Below, one piece after another: positions 39,222 to 51,064 of a stretch of DNA of 64,000 nucleotides (position 1 is its first letter; each line of letters opens with the position of its first letter). A program made the translations under genes and the position numbers. The notes under the pieces are model-generated. The model was not told the DNA's origin. It worked only from the letters and a program-made list of their open reading frames with translations, and searched no databases. Source of the DNA: Lingula anatina (Eukaryota > Brachiopoda > Lingulata > Lingulida > Lingulidae); contig NW_019775483.1 in assembly GCF_001039355.2 (NCBI RefSeq), positions 279,559 to 343,558 on the forward strand, in the 5' to 3' direction.

Positions 39222-39227
39222 AATAAA
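39222..39227 (+). terminator. Poly(A) signal of the receptor gene
   Basis: AATAAA lies about 220 bases after the TAA stop at 39000-39002, on the coding strand, in AT-rich sequence. It is the first canonical hexamer downstream. Confidence 0.65.
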
Positions 39228-39630
39228 TTCACTTTGATAAAGTCGGTTAATTAACATGTAGTTACGTCTTTCATATAATCAAAACCTACATTTAACAAAT
39301 TTGAAATCAAAAGATATTCATAAAGGGCTACTATCCAATTTTAACTAAAAGAATTATGACGAAAAAAATACATTTAGCAAACTGTGATGCTGGGAAAACT
39401 ATCTAAAATGACGCGTTCATGTACCAGTTATAAAAACAACTGAGCAAAGCTGTAAAATGCTCAGATAAAAAAGCAAATAATGATGAACAAAAAGGGTTAT
39501 TTTGTAAATTCTGACACTATTTCACGTGGCGCTTAACACCAAAAATAAAATCAATACCAAATTTTGACGAGATTTAGCTAAATCAAATAAATGATAGCTG
39601 TCAATGTTTCTGTCAAATTCAAAGGTCAAA

Positions 39631-39905
39631 TTCAAGGTTATATGATGATTGCCAATATATGAGTTGCTATTCAAGTAGCAAGGAGTGTTATCTCTGCCAC
39701 TTTGGGAGATATACTGGTTGGAATATTTGCAAAGTTCAGTTCATGGTGAAGAGTTAATCAAAGGTAATCTTCAAGGTCATATAATAATTGCCAATATACG
39801 AATTGCTATTCAAGGTCAATAGAAACCATTGGCGTATCTTTGCCAGTTTTGGAGTTAAAAGTTTCAGAAAATTTGCAAAGTGCAGTTCATGGTGAGAGGT
39901 AGGTA
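39631..39905. repeat. Diverged tandem duplication, about 140-bp unit
   Basis: Two copies share ATTGCCAATATA, TTGCTATTCAAG, ATTTGCAAAG and CAGTTCATGGTGA in the same order with substitutions and small indels. They are too diverged to be an assembly artefact. Confidence 0.7.
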
Positions 39906-39937
39906 ACAGGTAATTGTGTCTGTTCAAAAAAGTTGGA

Positions 39938-40600
39938 TTACATTGCACGAAACAAAGAGCGAAAGTCATAGCCAACTGAACATTTTTTGTTCCAAAGGTA
40001 AAAATAACCGGCCAACAACGGAGAAGATATCTTCTCACAGCAAAGCAAAGAAGGGAGCTTATAAAACGAAACTTCGGATCCGCACCCTCTAGGGTAAAAC
40101 GAAACCATAACAGTGACACCTGGTGGAGAAACACGTTTTTTCAACCTATTGCACATCAACTGCCCGAACGAACTATTTACTGGGTGGCCATACACAGAAG
40201 TTTCCGTTAATCGATCAAATCCCTGATCTCCCAAGAGTAGCTCAGACATGCGCATGCAATCCCGCGGACAGTTTTGGTACATTTTCTGACAATCCTTTCC
40301 CTGTGACAGCGTTTCATTATCGTGGTAGGTGTCAATCTCCTCTGCGTTTTCTCGGCGTTTTCTGGTTTTTAAAAAATTGGGATGTTTTTCGACCACTTTG
40401 TAAGCCGTCCTATGGTTACGTTCGACAGCCCATAGTATTTTCTCACCATACTTCAGGGTCACCAGGTCTACTAGAGACGGGCCAAGGCCGGTGTGTGACG
40501 CTTTCACGCGCAGACGACACGTGCATCTGGAACAACACACGGAGTAAGCAATCTGGAACAACGGTCGCAATCGAGCACTGTCAACTTCCACAATATACAA
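39938..40600 (-). CDS. Orphan open frame, up to 220 codons
   Basis: The minus strand is open for 220 codons with no early ATG (the first codon is TTG), so if coding it would be an internal or terminal exon. The protein has scattered cysteines, a basic KTRKRRE segment and no recognised domain. Acceptor sites within it (for example after TTGTTCCAG near 40553) do not match the phase of the neighbouring SRCR-EGF exon. The opposite strand is also open for 170 codons over the same stretch. It may be a decayed transposon ORF or an unrecognised exon. Confidence 0.25.
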   Translation of the reverse strand: MYIVEVDSARLRPLFQIAYSVCCSRCTCRLRVKASHTGLGPSLVDLVTLKYGEKILWAVERNHRTAYKVVEKHPNFLKTRKRRENAEEIDTYHDNETLSQGKDCQKMYQNCPRDCMRMSELLLGDQGFDRLTETSVYGHPVNSSFGQLMCNRLKKRVSPPGVTVMVSFYPRGCGSEVSFYKLPSLLCCEKISSPLLAGYFYLWNKKCSVGYDFRSLFRAM

Positions 40601-40670
40601 AATGCAAACTCATTCGCAGCAATTGTTCTTTTTAACAACGATTTTTTTAATTTGGATTTTTTTATCACAC

Positions 40671-40676
40671 TTTATT
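40671..40676 (-). terminator. Poly(A) signal of the SRCR-EGF gene
   Basis: AATAAA on the minus strand about 260 bases after the TAG stop at 40938-40936. It supports reading the last EGF exon through its potential GTGAGT donor as a terminal exon. Confidence 0.55.
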
Positions 40677-40935
40677 CTCAGGTTAGTACTCACTCGTCCG
40701 TTATTGTTTCCGCTTGTTCTAAAATAAAAATAATTGAATGCCTATATTGTAAGATATGATAGTTACTCGTATTTTTATGAAAAAAAATTGTGTAAATAAA
40801 GAAAACAAAACGTTCTATCATGTAGGTCTAATTTCGATGATGAAATGTCAAAAAAACAAAAATTAAAAATATGCACTGTCTTTTAGTTGCTCTGGTAAAA
40901 AGACATTCGAAACAACTTATAAAACAACTATGCAA

Positions 40936-43285
40936 CTATAAAAACAGCCCTTTTTTCGTCAACTCACGAAAACAACGCCTTTTTTGCCGTCCCAGATAAT
41001 AGCCGTCCCTGCACGTGCAGTGATATGAACCAGGCGTATTAGCACAGAGGTGTTCGCACCCGCCCTTTTTCTTGGCGCATTCATCAATGTCTGAAATATG
41101 GAAAGTCACACAAGTGATATGCGTGTTCATGTTTGATATAAACTACTGCGTGTTAAGTCCAAAGTACTTGACTATCGTGCCATATGGGCAAACATAATGT
41201 ATATTATGTCAGTCCTTATTTAAACCTTAAAGCTTCGTGAAATGGCAAGTTTACAATGTAGCTTAGACACCAAAGCAAAGAAAGCTAACGAGCGACAGCA
41301 TTCTTACAGTCGGTCATCCGGGCACTTTGCCCCCCCCCCCAAAAAAAAAAAAAAAAAAAAAAAATCGGTCTCTGGGTTGCAGCATCTTCAATCACGGATT
41401 GTTTATTCAAACCTTCTTTTTCTGAATCACGAGTCACGTGAGTCACGTGTACCAACCTTTACAGCTGTATCCATTTTCGCCTAGGAGATACCCTCGGTGA
41501 CATTGACAGTGAACTGAATGCGCACAAGATGAGTTCACGCACGTGTGGGCGCACCGGTTACCATTTATCAAACATTCTAGAACATTGTGTTTTTCTGTGT
41601 TTTAGTGGCTAAATTTTCAATTTGACACAAGAAAGAATAATCCATCATTAAATTTTTTAATTTCCTGTAAAATATATGTACACTACACGTTTACCTGTTA
41701 ATAATTCAAAATAGATTAAAAAAGGACAGAAAAAAAACTGTCCCACAAATTAAATTTTTTATTGGTTGCGCTAACGAGTTTCGCTACACAACTGCTTAAA
41801 AAAAAAAACTCTTACTTTACCAGAGGAAAACGAAGAAACAATTGCCCTGACGGTCTGTTGTGCATAGATATCTATCTTACCACCGCAGCTCCTTCCATTC
41901 TCTAAGAGTCGAAATCCAGTTCTACACTGACACCTGTGTGATCCTTCTTCATTCACGCATGCGTGGTCGCAGTTTCCGTTATTTTCTTCACACTCATTTA
42001 TATCTATTTAAAGTTTGAAAAGATATGAAAGGAGCTGGCAAAATTAGAAAAACATATATCAAAGACTCCCCACATTCTGTTTCGGTGCCTCGCAACTGTT
42101 GTCCAACAACTGATCTGTACCTAATCAAATGGGACCCATTAAGACCCTGTAGCTTAGAAAAGTTGAAAAGGACAAATTTCTCTTCCAAAAGTTCATTAAG
42201 ACTATCTTTCGTTCACACACATTCAGTTCAGCAATATATGACAGACAACCTTAATAACTTCCAGCCAATTGCTTTATACAAAGTAAAAGTTTAAATCGCC
42301 TATAGGAGGATAATTATCAGAACTATCTTTCGAACGATCAAGTGATCAGATAACGCCTCAAAATACAGCGTTTTTTTTCACATTTGCTCTGGACAATCAA
42401 TTGATATGCAACGAGTTGGTACTTGGACATAATAACGTCCAAGAGTGGTACAATGTATACCTTGGCCGGTTAAGAAGATAGCCACGTTTCTGGTGACCCC
42501 CTTAAGAAACGATGACCACGAAATGCTAAAGCCAAACAAACCGTAGCTATCATACTAACCTTCTGAGCAATTCCTTCCCGCCCACCCTGGTTGACATGCA
42601 CAAGTGTAGTCGGTGTCGTTACCTTGGGAACAGTTTCCATGGTGACAAGGAGATAAAGCACAGTGGTCGACTTGAAAAAATTAAGAAATCTCAATTATTC
42701 TGTGAAAGACGAGTTTCAAGGACTATAGTATTGAGTAGTTAGGGTGACGAAAAGAGTTATTCTTTATTCAGAGATTCAGAGATTCGGTTCATCAAATGTA
42801 ACTGTGACAGGGGCGTCCAATTTCCAATGATTTATGGCAGTGTCCAGTTTCCTATGTCGCACTCGGGCGGGAAATAATCATTCACGTGACCAATATAATT
42901 CCCTGAACAGCCTATTTGACTATTATTATTAAGTCTCTAAGAAAATAATAAATGTTTTATCGTCCTCTTTGTTTTGAACCTGTTGCATCTATAAAAACGT
43001 TGTGGCGGTACGACAATACGGCATATGAATAAAATATTTTTCAAACGACCATATAAACGGACACCGGAGAAGGACTACATAAAAAACATATTAGAGAGAT
43101 TGAAAAGAAATAATAATCATCATCTTAGATCACTTAACTCTCTGTTGCTTAACTTATACTTTCGTTCGCCAATCCACAAACTTACCAGGCTTGCACTCGT
43201 ATCTTTTATCACTGATCTTCGTACATGTGTGATCTTCGGGGCATGGGGAGCTCAAACAGGGGTCATCTGAAATAGAATGTACAGT

Positions 43286-43341
<56 letters not shown>

Positions 43342-45790
43342 GAGGGAGAGAGACTTTCTGGTATTTCTACATAATTCTTTTTTCACCGAAGTTAGTACTT
43401 ACAGACTTAAAAACACTTAGGATGTTATTATTTCCTGGTCATCTTTATACATGTTTAAAATTGCACAGTATTTAATGTTCATGACATGTCCCATCTCAGA
43501 TTGAATATGACACCTTGCGTACTTACGTTTAACCCGCCGCTTATCGACGGGAAAAAATTTCGTGGCCGTCACCAAAATCACACCCGTGGTTAACATCTGA
43601 TATCCCTTTTTTTTTTAAATAAAATGACGACCCCTTCAAGCAGCGAGTGTAACGTGACAGAGGGTCCCTCATGATAGAGAGTCCGCTTCTCAGTCATTTG
43701 TTCAGTTAAGCCTCGCCCTAGATATTGACCCACTTAAGTCAGGCCAACCCGAACCATTATAACTATTTATAACAGCTACGGATTTTTGAGGAAAATAAAA
43801 AAGGCGAGGATTTTTTTGCTCTGTTTTATGGTTATTTTTCAATTTTTGGGACTTTGGAGTCACTTCCTATTCTGTGTTAATACAATGGGTGTTAACCCAT
43901 TGTTCTTATTCCAAATCTTTACCAGAGATGAATAACTCCTTTATATTTTTTAAACCTAATAAGTAAAATACTTGCTTCCTATTGTGTAATGTTGCGTCAT
44001 TTTTATTAACCATAAAAGGTGGGGAGAAAAAAGCGCCAAAGTGCTATTAAAATGCATACCGCAATTAAGTAGAAATATGACTAAATAAAGTAGGAAAATA
44101 CTTGAAGTCGAGGGTTAGATGGGGAGGGAAGGTGGGTAAAAGAAAGTGATCATAGTAAGTTCACCTTACCTTTTCTTGACTATACTTAATATATCAATCA
44201 ACTCAGCGTTTTCTTCACAAACTTCGTCCTTCGTGCTCTCTCTTCTATGTAAAGAAGCGATCTGCTGGTGTCTTGTGTTCTCGCGCGTATTACGCGTTGT
44301 GTCACGTGACGAACATGCGTAAGTTGTTATTGGTCTATTCTGGTGTAGTAGGAGGAGTGACTGTCGAGTGTATACACCAGCTTATAACACTTATGAGCCA
44401 CATAGTGTGGCTCAGGAAGCGACTCCAAAATCCTTGCATATAAATGAGATTATTTCATAATCTTTATATGGTGGGCGGACTTTCTGTTACACTGACCCTC
44501 AGTTTCGTTACACCGGCACGCGATAGTCTAGGGACCATCTCAAACTTACCTGCGCTGCACGTTATGTGCATTCTATTGTTGTGACATCTTTGGTTGGAAT
44601 TGGGTAAATGTTTGCACTCCTGTATGGTTGCCTCCGTACCATTGCATTCCACTCTGCCCGTAATGTAACTATAATAGCCTGTTAATTTAAAATTTCTACC
44701 TTGAAACGCGATTTTTGCGCTTATTCTATTTGTATTTAAATGTTATGCCCATTTCAGGCCTTGGTTATACACAAATCGTTTGTAAATGTTTCGTTTTGTA
44801 AAATACCCCTGCTTCCTTCGTAAACATTCCAGACTAACGTTTTTAAAACGATTTACATCCATTTGAGTAATATTAGTGCCTCTGCTCATCACTGTATCTT
44901 TACTCACATAGTGACAATGCAAGGGAAGCATGTGCAGTAACAATCATTGAATGAAGCCATATAAATGAAAAGTAGTGTAAACATGTAGGCCTATGTGTTT
45001 TTGAGTTTGGAAACAATAGGGAGCATTCACATCGAAAAGAGCCGAGGTCTAGTAAGGCCGCCACCTAAATATGGCGGCCTCACACGCCTCCCCACGCGTC
45101 GTCCCTGCAGGGGCACACTAATTTCGTCTCGGCTCAATCCAATCGGTCGAGGGACGCGTGGGGAGCCGTGTGAGAGGCGGAGAGACCATTACAGGATTAA
45201 GCGGTTTCCCTTTCATGTAGGTCCGCCATATTTAGGTCGCGGCCTTATTAGACCTCGGCTCTTCTCGATGTGAATGCTAAAGTGCATGAAGTAGGAACTG
45301 GAAGTGTGATTTTCGGTCTGCATTTGTTGTGAAAACAAGAGACCAGGTGTGCTAGGAATGGTAGTCATAGAAATGGAAGTCCTGGGTCCCATATGATTAG
45401 TACAGGTAAGGGTTAGTTGGAGTATTGGGGTTAGTGTAGTATGGGACAAATGTCTGGTGTACAAAGTAACGGGAACGGACTACGGTTCCTAGGGGACTAC
45501 TATTCCTGTCACACCGGATCTTTATTATTATGTGCGGCACTACTATACTATGGTAATCATTCCAGGTGTGGGGATTGTCTGTCGGGTATTCGATCTCTCT
45601 GCAAACAACTTTCGCTCCCTTGCTCTGGTCTGTAAAAAATTGGGGACGGTCACAGAGATATTTCCAAACCCCGTACTGGTAAATCTGAAGATACCCTGTA
45701 CGTCCGCTTGTTAGTCGTACATCACCATGGCTCTGTAAAGGGATGTGTGATGTGATATGATAGCAGCAACAGTGTCACTATTCCAAAGAC

Positions 45791-45825
<35 letters not shown>

Positions 45826-46973
45826 CTAAATTTGGTCATCAATGAAAATTGGTGTTATTCTATCAGGCTCTGTTTGCAACCAAGTTGAGCCGGGCCTGGC
45901 AAAGCTGCGGCTCAAATATGGCGCGACCCACTTGAAATCATGCCACGTATTCCCTGCAGGGACGGCGCGCATGGGAGACGGGAATCCATTAGGGATGTTT
46001 GCGGCATGCTTTCAAGTGGCATGCTCAGCTAGGTCGCGGATTAACTTGGTTGTGAAAAGAGCCTTAATTAGACTCAACACTGATCATAAACGGTTGCAAG
46101 AATAAATATATTTTCTATAAATCCGACGGGAATGACCTAGTGGTTAGAGTGTGTGACTCCGGAACAGGAGGATGTGGGTTCGACATAAAACGGTGACCCC
46201 CGTCAGGGGCGGATCCAAGATTTGAAGGGGGAGTCCGAAACAACAGGCCTCGGATGCCAAACCGACCATTGCCCCCTTGGTGTGAGGTTCGGGACCTGCT
46301 CAACTACCCCGAAAACTTGTTGGTGTTTTGGAGAGCAAACAGTGCCCTTTTGTATGGGTTAGAATTTAGATAGTCAACATTCTAATTTCAAGAGGGGAAT
46401 ATTGGTGTGATATTTTTTTTCAGAAACTCTGTAAATCCGCCACTGCACTCTTTGCTCTTCGAGTACCTAGGGGTTGAGGCAGGGGGAAGTTCCTGGTCTG
46501 GCAGTGAAGGATATTTTCACATGCTAGCTTTCAGCACCTCATACTGCCCAGCTACCTATCCAAGCCAAGGAGGAGAGAATGTCTACACCCAATTTGTATC
46601 AATGGCTGGATCAAGGCCAAAAATGAGGAGTGCGGCATATGATTAAAAACTGTGCTTTACTTCTTTTAAAACCATGTTTAAAGCCTTCAGTAAAGTAGTC
46701 TTGCACATTTGTTCCCACTACTACATTTGGGCTCAGAATTGCAACCAGACTGGTTAGTTTTATCACATACCATTGACATCACAAAAAGAGAAAATGAAAG
46801 TGCAACCATTGGCAGTACCGTATGCAACTAGCAACATCAAACCCTCTTAAAATCGTCACTGCCAAATATGATTCCAAATCATATACGGGCGCATTTACCT
46901 GAGCATCCCCCATCCACATACAGCACAACAGAACGGTCAGAACCAACGGAACATTCCTCTCGACGCCCGCCAT
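40936..46973 (-). CDS. Secreted SRCR plus EGF-repeat protein
   Basis: Eight exons on the minus strand: 46973-46899, 45732-45549, 44678-44550, 43266-43186, 42670-42560, 42003-41881, 41576-41457 and 41090-40936, all with AG/GT borders and matching phases (0, then 1 throughout), giving 325 aa. Residues 1-25 are a signal peptide (VLTVLLCCMWMGDAQ). Residues about 29-129 form one SRCR domain split over two exons, with six cysteines (group A pattern) and the motifs YGVWKYLC, AKVVCREI and VECNGTEATIQEC. Five EGF-type exons follow: the first has only four cysteines; the third and fifth begin DINEC and DIDEC, the calcium-binding EGF signature. SRCR-EGF proteins are extracellular binding or matrix proteins; the ligand here is unknown. 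The end is inferred: exon 8 reads to a stop at 40936, though a GTGAGT donor at 40967 could lead elsewhere. Confidence 0.85.
41331..41365. repeat. C10A24 homopolymer pair in intron
   Basis: A run of C followed directly by a run of A within the last intron of the SRCR-EGF gene. Confidence 0.9.
43279..43351. repeat. (GT)n(GA)n compound microsatellite
   Basis: A GT array passes into a GA array just upstream (gene sense) of the half-EGF exon at 43266. Confidence 0.95.
45022..45278. mobile_element. MITE-like inverted-repeat element in SRCR-EGF intron 2
   Basis: Terminal inverted repeats of about 60 bp begin AGCATTCACATCGA and include GAGCCGAGGTCTA and CCTAAATATGGCGG, with their complements at the right end. 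A second inverted pair (CCCCACGCGTCG and CGCGTGGGGAG) lies inside. The element is 257 bp without coding capacity. No convincing target-site duplication was seen. Confidence 0.75.
45792..45824. repeat. (GA)n microsatellite
   Basis: About 16 GA units in intron 1 of the SRCR-EGF gene. Confidence 0.9.
46122..46260 (+). mobile_element. tRNA-derived SINE-like sequence
   Basis: An A-box-like TGACCTAGTGG (46133-46143) and a B-box-like GGTTCGACAT (46177-46186) are spaced as in a tRNA, with a partial anticodon arm between them. A GGGGCGGATCCAAGATTT segment follows. These are the marks of a tRNA-headed SINE. The acceptor arm is not intact, so this is not a functional tRNA gene. Confidence 0.45.
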
Positions 46974-47514
46974 GTCTTTGCAGTGTTCAGCCTCTACCAG
47001 AGGACGCCAGCCAGGACAAAGGTTGTGCTTGAGTTTCCAGACGGAGAGTGACAGGCGGAGACATGCGATACGTCACAAGATAACATCTGAAGTTTTTAAC
47101 CATCCACAGGCTGCCCAGTATCACGTGCACACGAGCGGTCTGGGAGCCTATCAGGCATTTGCCTGCGAGGTCCATCCAGTACGTCTCACGTGTGGAAAAA
47201 CCTTTGTCCCGATTGCGAGCAGAGTAAATACTAACATATCGCGCCGTGGAAAAAAAGGATTGCTGATATCAGTCACTTTTTTTCTGTTTCATTCGAGACG
47301 CTTACTAGATGATTATTTATCAGAAATATATCCCGCCTGCTCGACAGTCACAGTGTACGTTTTTGACCGCGTTCCTGTTGGGTGCCCTTAAAACATGCGC
47401 AAGATAACATATTTTAACTCAGCTGGTAACTACCATAATCTTATCTTTTAACCTTTCGTGTGTATGTTAGCTTCCTACATGCATTATGTAACACAGTTTT
47501 CCCATTGCAACATG

Positions 47515-47516
<2 letters not shown>

Positions 47517-47549
<33 letters not shown>

Positions 47550-47660
47550 GAAAAAAGCCCCCGAACCCAAATGTGTCCTTTTTTTTTNNNNNNNNNNNNN
47601 NNNNNNNGGGGGTTCGGATGGGTCCGAAAAAAGTCCCCTGAACCTAAATGTGCTCTTAGT
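47517..47660. repeat. G-run and assembly gap with duplicated flanks
   Basis: About 30 G residues precede the 20-N gap at 47588-47607. The phrase CCGAAAAAAG...CCCGAACC...AAATGTG occurs on both sides of the gap, so the gap probably separates two copies of the same short sequence. Confidence 0.7.
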
Positions 47661-47985
47661 TCTATATAATAGGTCTCACCTTGGAACAAGTTAAGAAATA
47701 AAAATGTCAACTTTTTCTGAAATGTCTAGCTATACGTACAATTTTGTCCATAGTATTCACTATTACAACATGCGGCTTTCTGTTTCGTACTGAAATGCGA
47801 AATTTGGTTTTTGTTTGTGTTGCGCCTGAACAAATGGCATTTACCACTGTACAGTTCGATGGTGTAACACGTGAGCTACCAAAATGGCTGTGGCAGCTAA
47901 TTTTAATTAAAAGTGTCTTACCGGGGATGCTATTTTTGTGCAAAGCATTGCTCTTTGATAACTGAAGGGCAGTTTCTGAATCTGA

Positions 47986-48224
47986 AGGTCCATTCCCAAT
48001 TGAAACTATCGTTCTACATTGATCGATCCAACTCCACTGGTACTCTTGCTGAATGCAACCAGAAGAACTTGATTGATTTCAACCCACTGGTACAGCCTTT
48101 TTGTGTGTTCTACTCAACGCCTGGGGGACGCGCATTAATCTTTAAATCTGATTGCATTTGGCGGGAGTCCCCGCGGAGTTGGATCAACCTACGTAGAACC
48201 ATAGTTTCATTGGGAATGAGCCTA
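47986..48224. mobile_element. MITE-like inverted-repeat element, family A
   Basis: This is a complete copy of the family seen at 2517-2763. The left end has CATTCCCAATTGAAACTATC and the right end has its complement ending GGGAATGAGCCT. The subterminal motif CTGAATGCAA also has an inverted partner. It has no coding capacity. Confidence 0.7.
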
Positions 48225-48359
48225 AGATATTAACTAAAAATAAGCACTGTATTCTTAATCTGAAAAAAAAAGACCTAGCATTTTATCTCAGATACGAGTA
48301 ATCGTTTGAAAACCTTTCTATGGGCAGGTTGAGTGGACTATTTGCAATCCTTTTCGCTT

Positions 48360-48400
48360 CCCTCTACCAGGGTGACAGACCGATTTGTCACTTGATATTA
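48360..48400. repeat. End fragment of TACCCTCTACCAGGG element family
   Basis: Starts CCCTCTACCAGGGTGACAGA and continues CGATTTGTCACTTGATAT, matching one arm of the complete element at 60651-60781. Confidence 0.6.
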
Positions 48401-49010
48401 GAGTTAAAATGAGTCTGAGCGTAAAAATGATATGTATATGTAAAGTATATGCTGTTTAAGTATTTCAAAGGTGGCAACAAACTGACAAATGACAAAAAAA
48501 TCGAGTCATCTTTATCGGTATTAGTATTAAGAACAAGACTTTTTGCTGTTTCTCTAAATACTTTATAACATGTCTTTCTGTATATAGTAGACCCTGCGGA
48601 TACACCTCGCTTTAAATAGCGTTACATCTACACTTGCCCTGTGAGTGTCGCTGAATTTCTGTAGCTCCTCTTGAGTGTCGTCTCCCCATGTCTCTATCAT
48701 ACCATTCGGAAAGGTGTACTATAAACCATTATCGATGCGTTATGTTCTCATGTAAGAAGCAGAGATGAGAAACAAGTTATGCGAACTTTGCTCACAATTT
48801 AACCAAAATACAACGTCTACCAACATCGTATTGGCCTACTGGAGTGGTAATTGTTTAGAAAATGGTCGATTTATCACCAAATAATCATCTGCCAGTCATC
48901 CCAACATCTAACTGTAAGACGGTTCTTACATGGCGCAATATGCACGTTAGATTTAATGATTATTAAAGATTGAAATGCATTAATTCCATCCCAATTTTGC
49001 TGCACAATGA

Positions 49011-49474
49011 TTATTTCTGAACGGCACTATTTGGATTGTATCTTGTTGTTTGGTCGGTGTCAGGGTTCATGAATTCCTTCCCAGTCATGTCCGTGTAGTT
49101 AGTACACGTCTTGATGGCAGAGTTAGGCACCTGGAAGTCGGAAAAATACACGCTGAAACTGTTATTTTGTATACATGTTTATGCCAAACGTTAATCAAAT
49201 ACTTAACAACGATATAGCGTATACATCGTTTGTAAATTAGCCAGTGGCGCATTGGCAGATCCGAGATTTGCTAAGGACACCAGGATAACTAAATGTAAAA
49301 TAATAGATTCTATGTAGGCTGTCTGTTTGTCTGTCTGTCTGTCTACCTATCTGTCGTAAGTATCAGTTTGTGCATCTAATAATATTAGTGCCTTTAAAAT
49401 TTACCACGTACGTCTGAGTGCCTGTCTATACGTTAATCCCACTGCCTACTCAGGGTGGAAAGACCCTCCCTCCT

Positions 49475-49515
<41 letters not shown>

Positions 49516-50997
49516 TACTATGTACAGCAACGTATAACACGGGTTGTGGTGCTGTTTTACTGGGTTGTTCACTTTAGTGTTGTAGCAATACTTACTATGT
49601 CCAACGGCGTATAACACGGGTGGTGGTGCTGTTTTACTGGGTTGTTCACTTTGGTGTTGTAGCAGAGTAAAAATGACCAGCGACGCCTGTCGCTTTCATT
49701 GGCGTCGCTCTTGTGCAGGAGGTTACAGTCGAAAAACAGGGCATCACCTGAAAATATATACTATATGTTAGTTTTTAACAGTAGTCTTGTTCTTTGTGAT
49801 CCTTTCGTCGAAATTTAGAAAAAATGTAAATCTGTAAGGCTATTAAGGCTATTAAGTAAGAGTTAGGGCCAATCAATTAAGGAAGAGAACCTGTGGAGAA
49901 CTTGTAGAAGCGAGTAAAAACTACCCTCTACCAGGGTCACAGATTGATTTTTCACTAGATATTCACATACAGTATATGTGACTGGCTAATGCTATACACT
50001 TTGTTTTTTTTTCTGAGAAATAACGTATGGAATCAACTTCATCCTTCAGCATGCTCTGTTGTGTTACAATACGGTATAGGTCCTCTCAAAATGTATCGGT
50101 ACAGAGTGTCTCTAAAGTATACCGCTCGATGTGAAGAGGGCCTTAATTACTCTAAGGGCTCATTCCCAATGAATCTATCGTTCTACGTATATCGATCCAT
50201 CTCCGCAAGTGACTCTCGCTGAATGCAATTAGACTAGCAGATTAACACGCTATCTCTTGTTTCCGAAGGTTTGAACCTACCGGGGTCAAGCTCAACGGAC
50301 ATCACAGGACAAACTTTGGCCAGTTGCTGGACACGCTCTTCATTCACTCCAAACTGACCACCCTCTCTGTCGTGGTCCACCCGCCCTGCCTTGTGGGAGC
50401 CTGGTAATATCTGGGATAACATAGAAATTGGGGGAAAAAAGTAATTAAAAGTTTATCAATTAAACTCTGTGGTATGATAAGCCTAATGGCAATAGTTATC
50501 AAGAGACATGCCAAGGCCACAACTTTTGTCTATCAGAAAAAATTAATGGAGGGCGAATCCGTAATAAAGAAACGCGGAGGTCTTTTTAAAGACGTTATTG
50601 CTGAATAAATCCCCTTTTTCACAAACATTTCGCATTATACATTTTCCTCTGTATATGTAAATGTAAGTCAATATACAGAGACGTTTAATCAATTCGATTG
50701 TCTCAGTATACAACAAACCCTGTACAGAGACTTTCGATCTTTAAAAATCCTTTACCTGCAATCCGCCATTTTCTTTGCCACTTTTATCATAACCAATGTA
50801 CGCAGTGCACATGTATGGGAATAGGCAACCGTTATTGTACCAATACCTGGTGAGACAAGCAAATCTTAACAGTGTAACAAAATAGTAAAATCAACATCAT
50901 TTCTGTAGAATATCATCATGCATAACGTCGTAAGACTGATTTCAAGATGAGAGAGAAGGGGGAGAATGAATGACTGTAAATCATACACGTATCAGCA

Positions 50998-51064
<67 letters not shown>

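Larger units (their letters stand above)
39228..40670. other. Intergenic space between convergent genes
   Basis: The stretch separates the plus-strand receptor and the minus-strand SRCR-EGF gene. It contains a diverged tandem duplication (39631-39905) and an orphan open frame on the minus strand (39938-40600). Confidence 0.6.
46974..49010. other. Spacer between SRCR-EGF and dioxygenase genes
   Basis: No gene is recognised. It contains the G-run, the 20-N gap at 47588-47607, one family A MITE and an end fragment of the TACCCTCTACCAGGG element family. The SRCR-EGF promoter should lie just above 46973, but no TATA box is apparent. Confidence 0.6.

Noticed and set aside
40936-41000. Splicing of the last EGF exon into the orphan ORF at 39938-40600
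   Set aside because: The EGF donor is phase 1, while usable acceptors inside the ORF are phase 0 or 2 in its long frame. A poly(A) signal at 40671-40676 fits termination in the EGF exon.
44395-44413. Perfect small palindrome GAGCCACA...TGTGGCTC
   Set aside because: Too short and isolated to be called an element or RNA.
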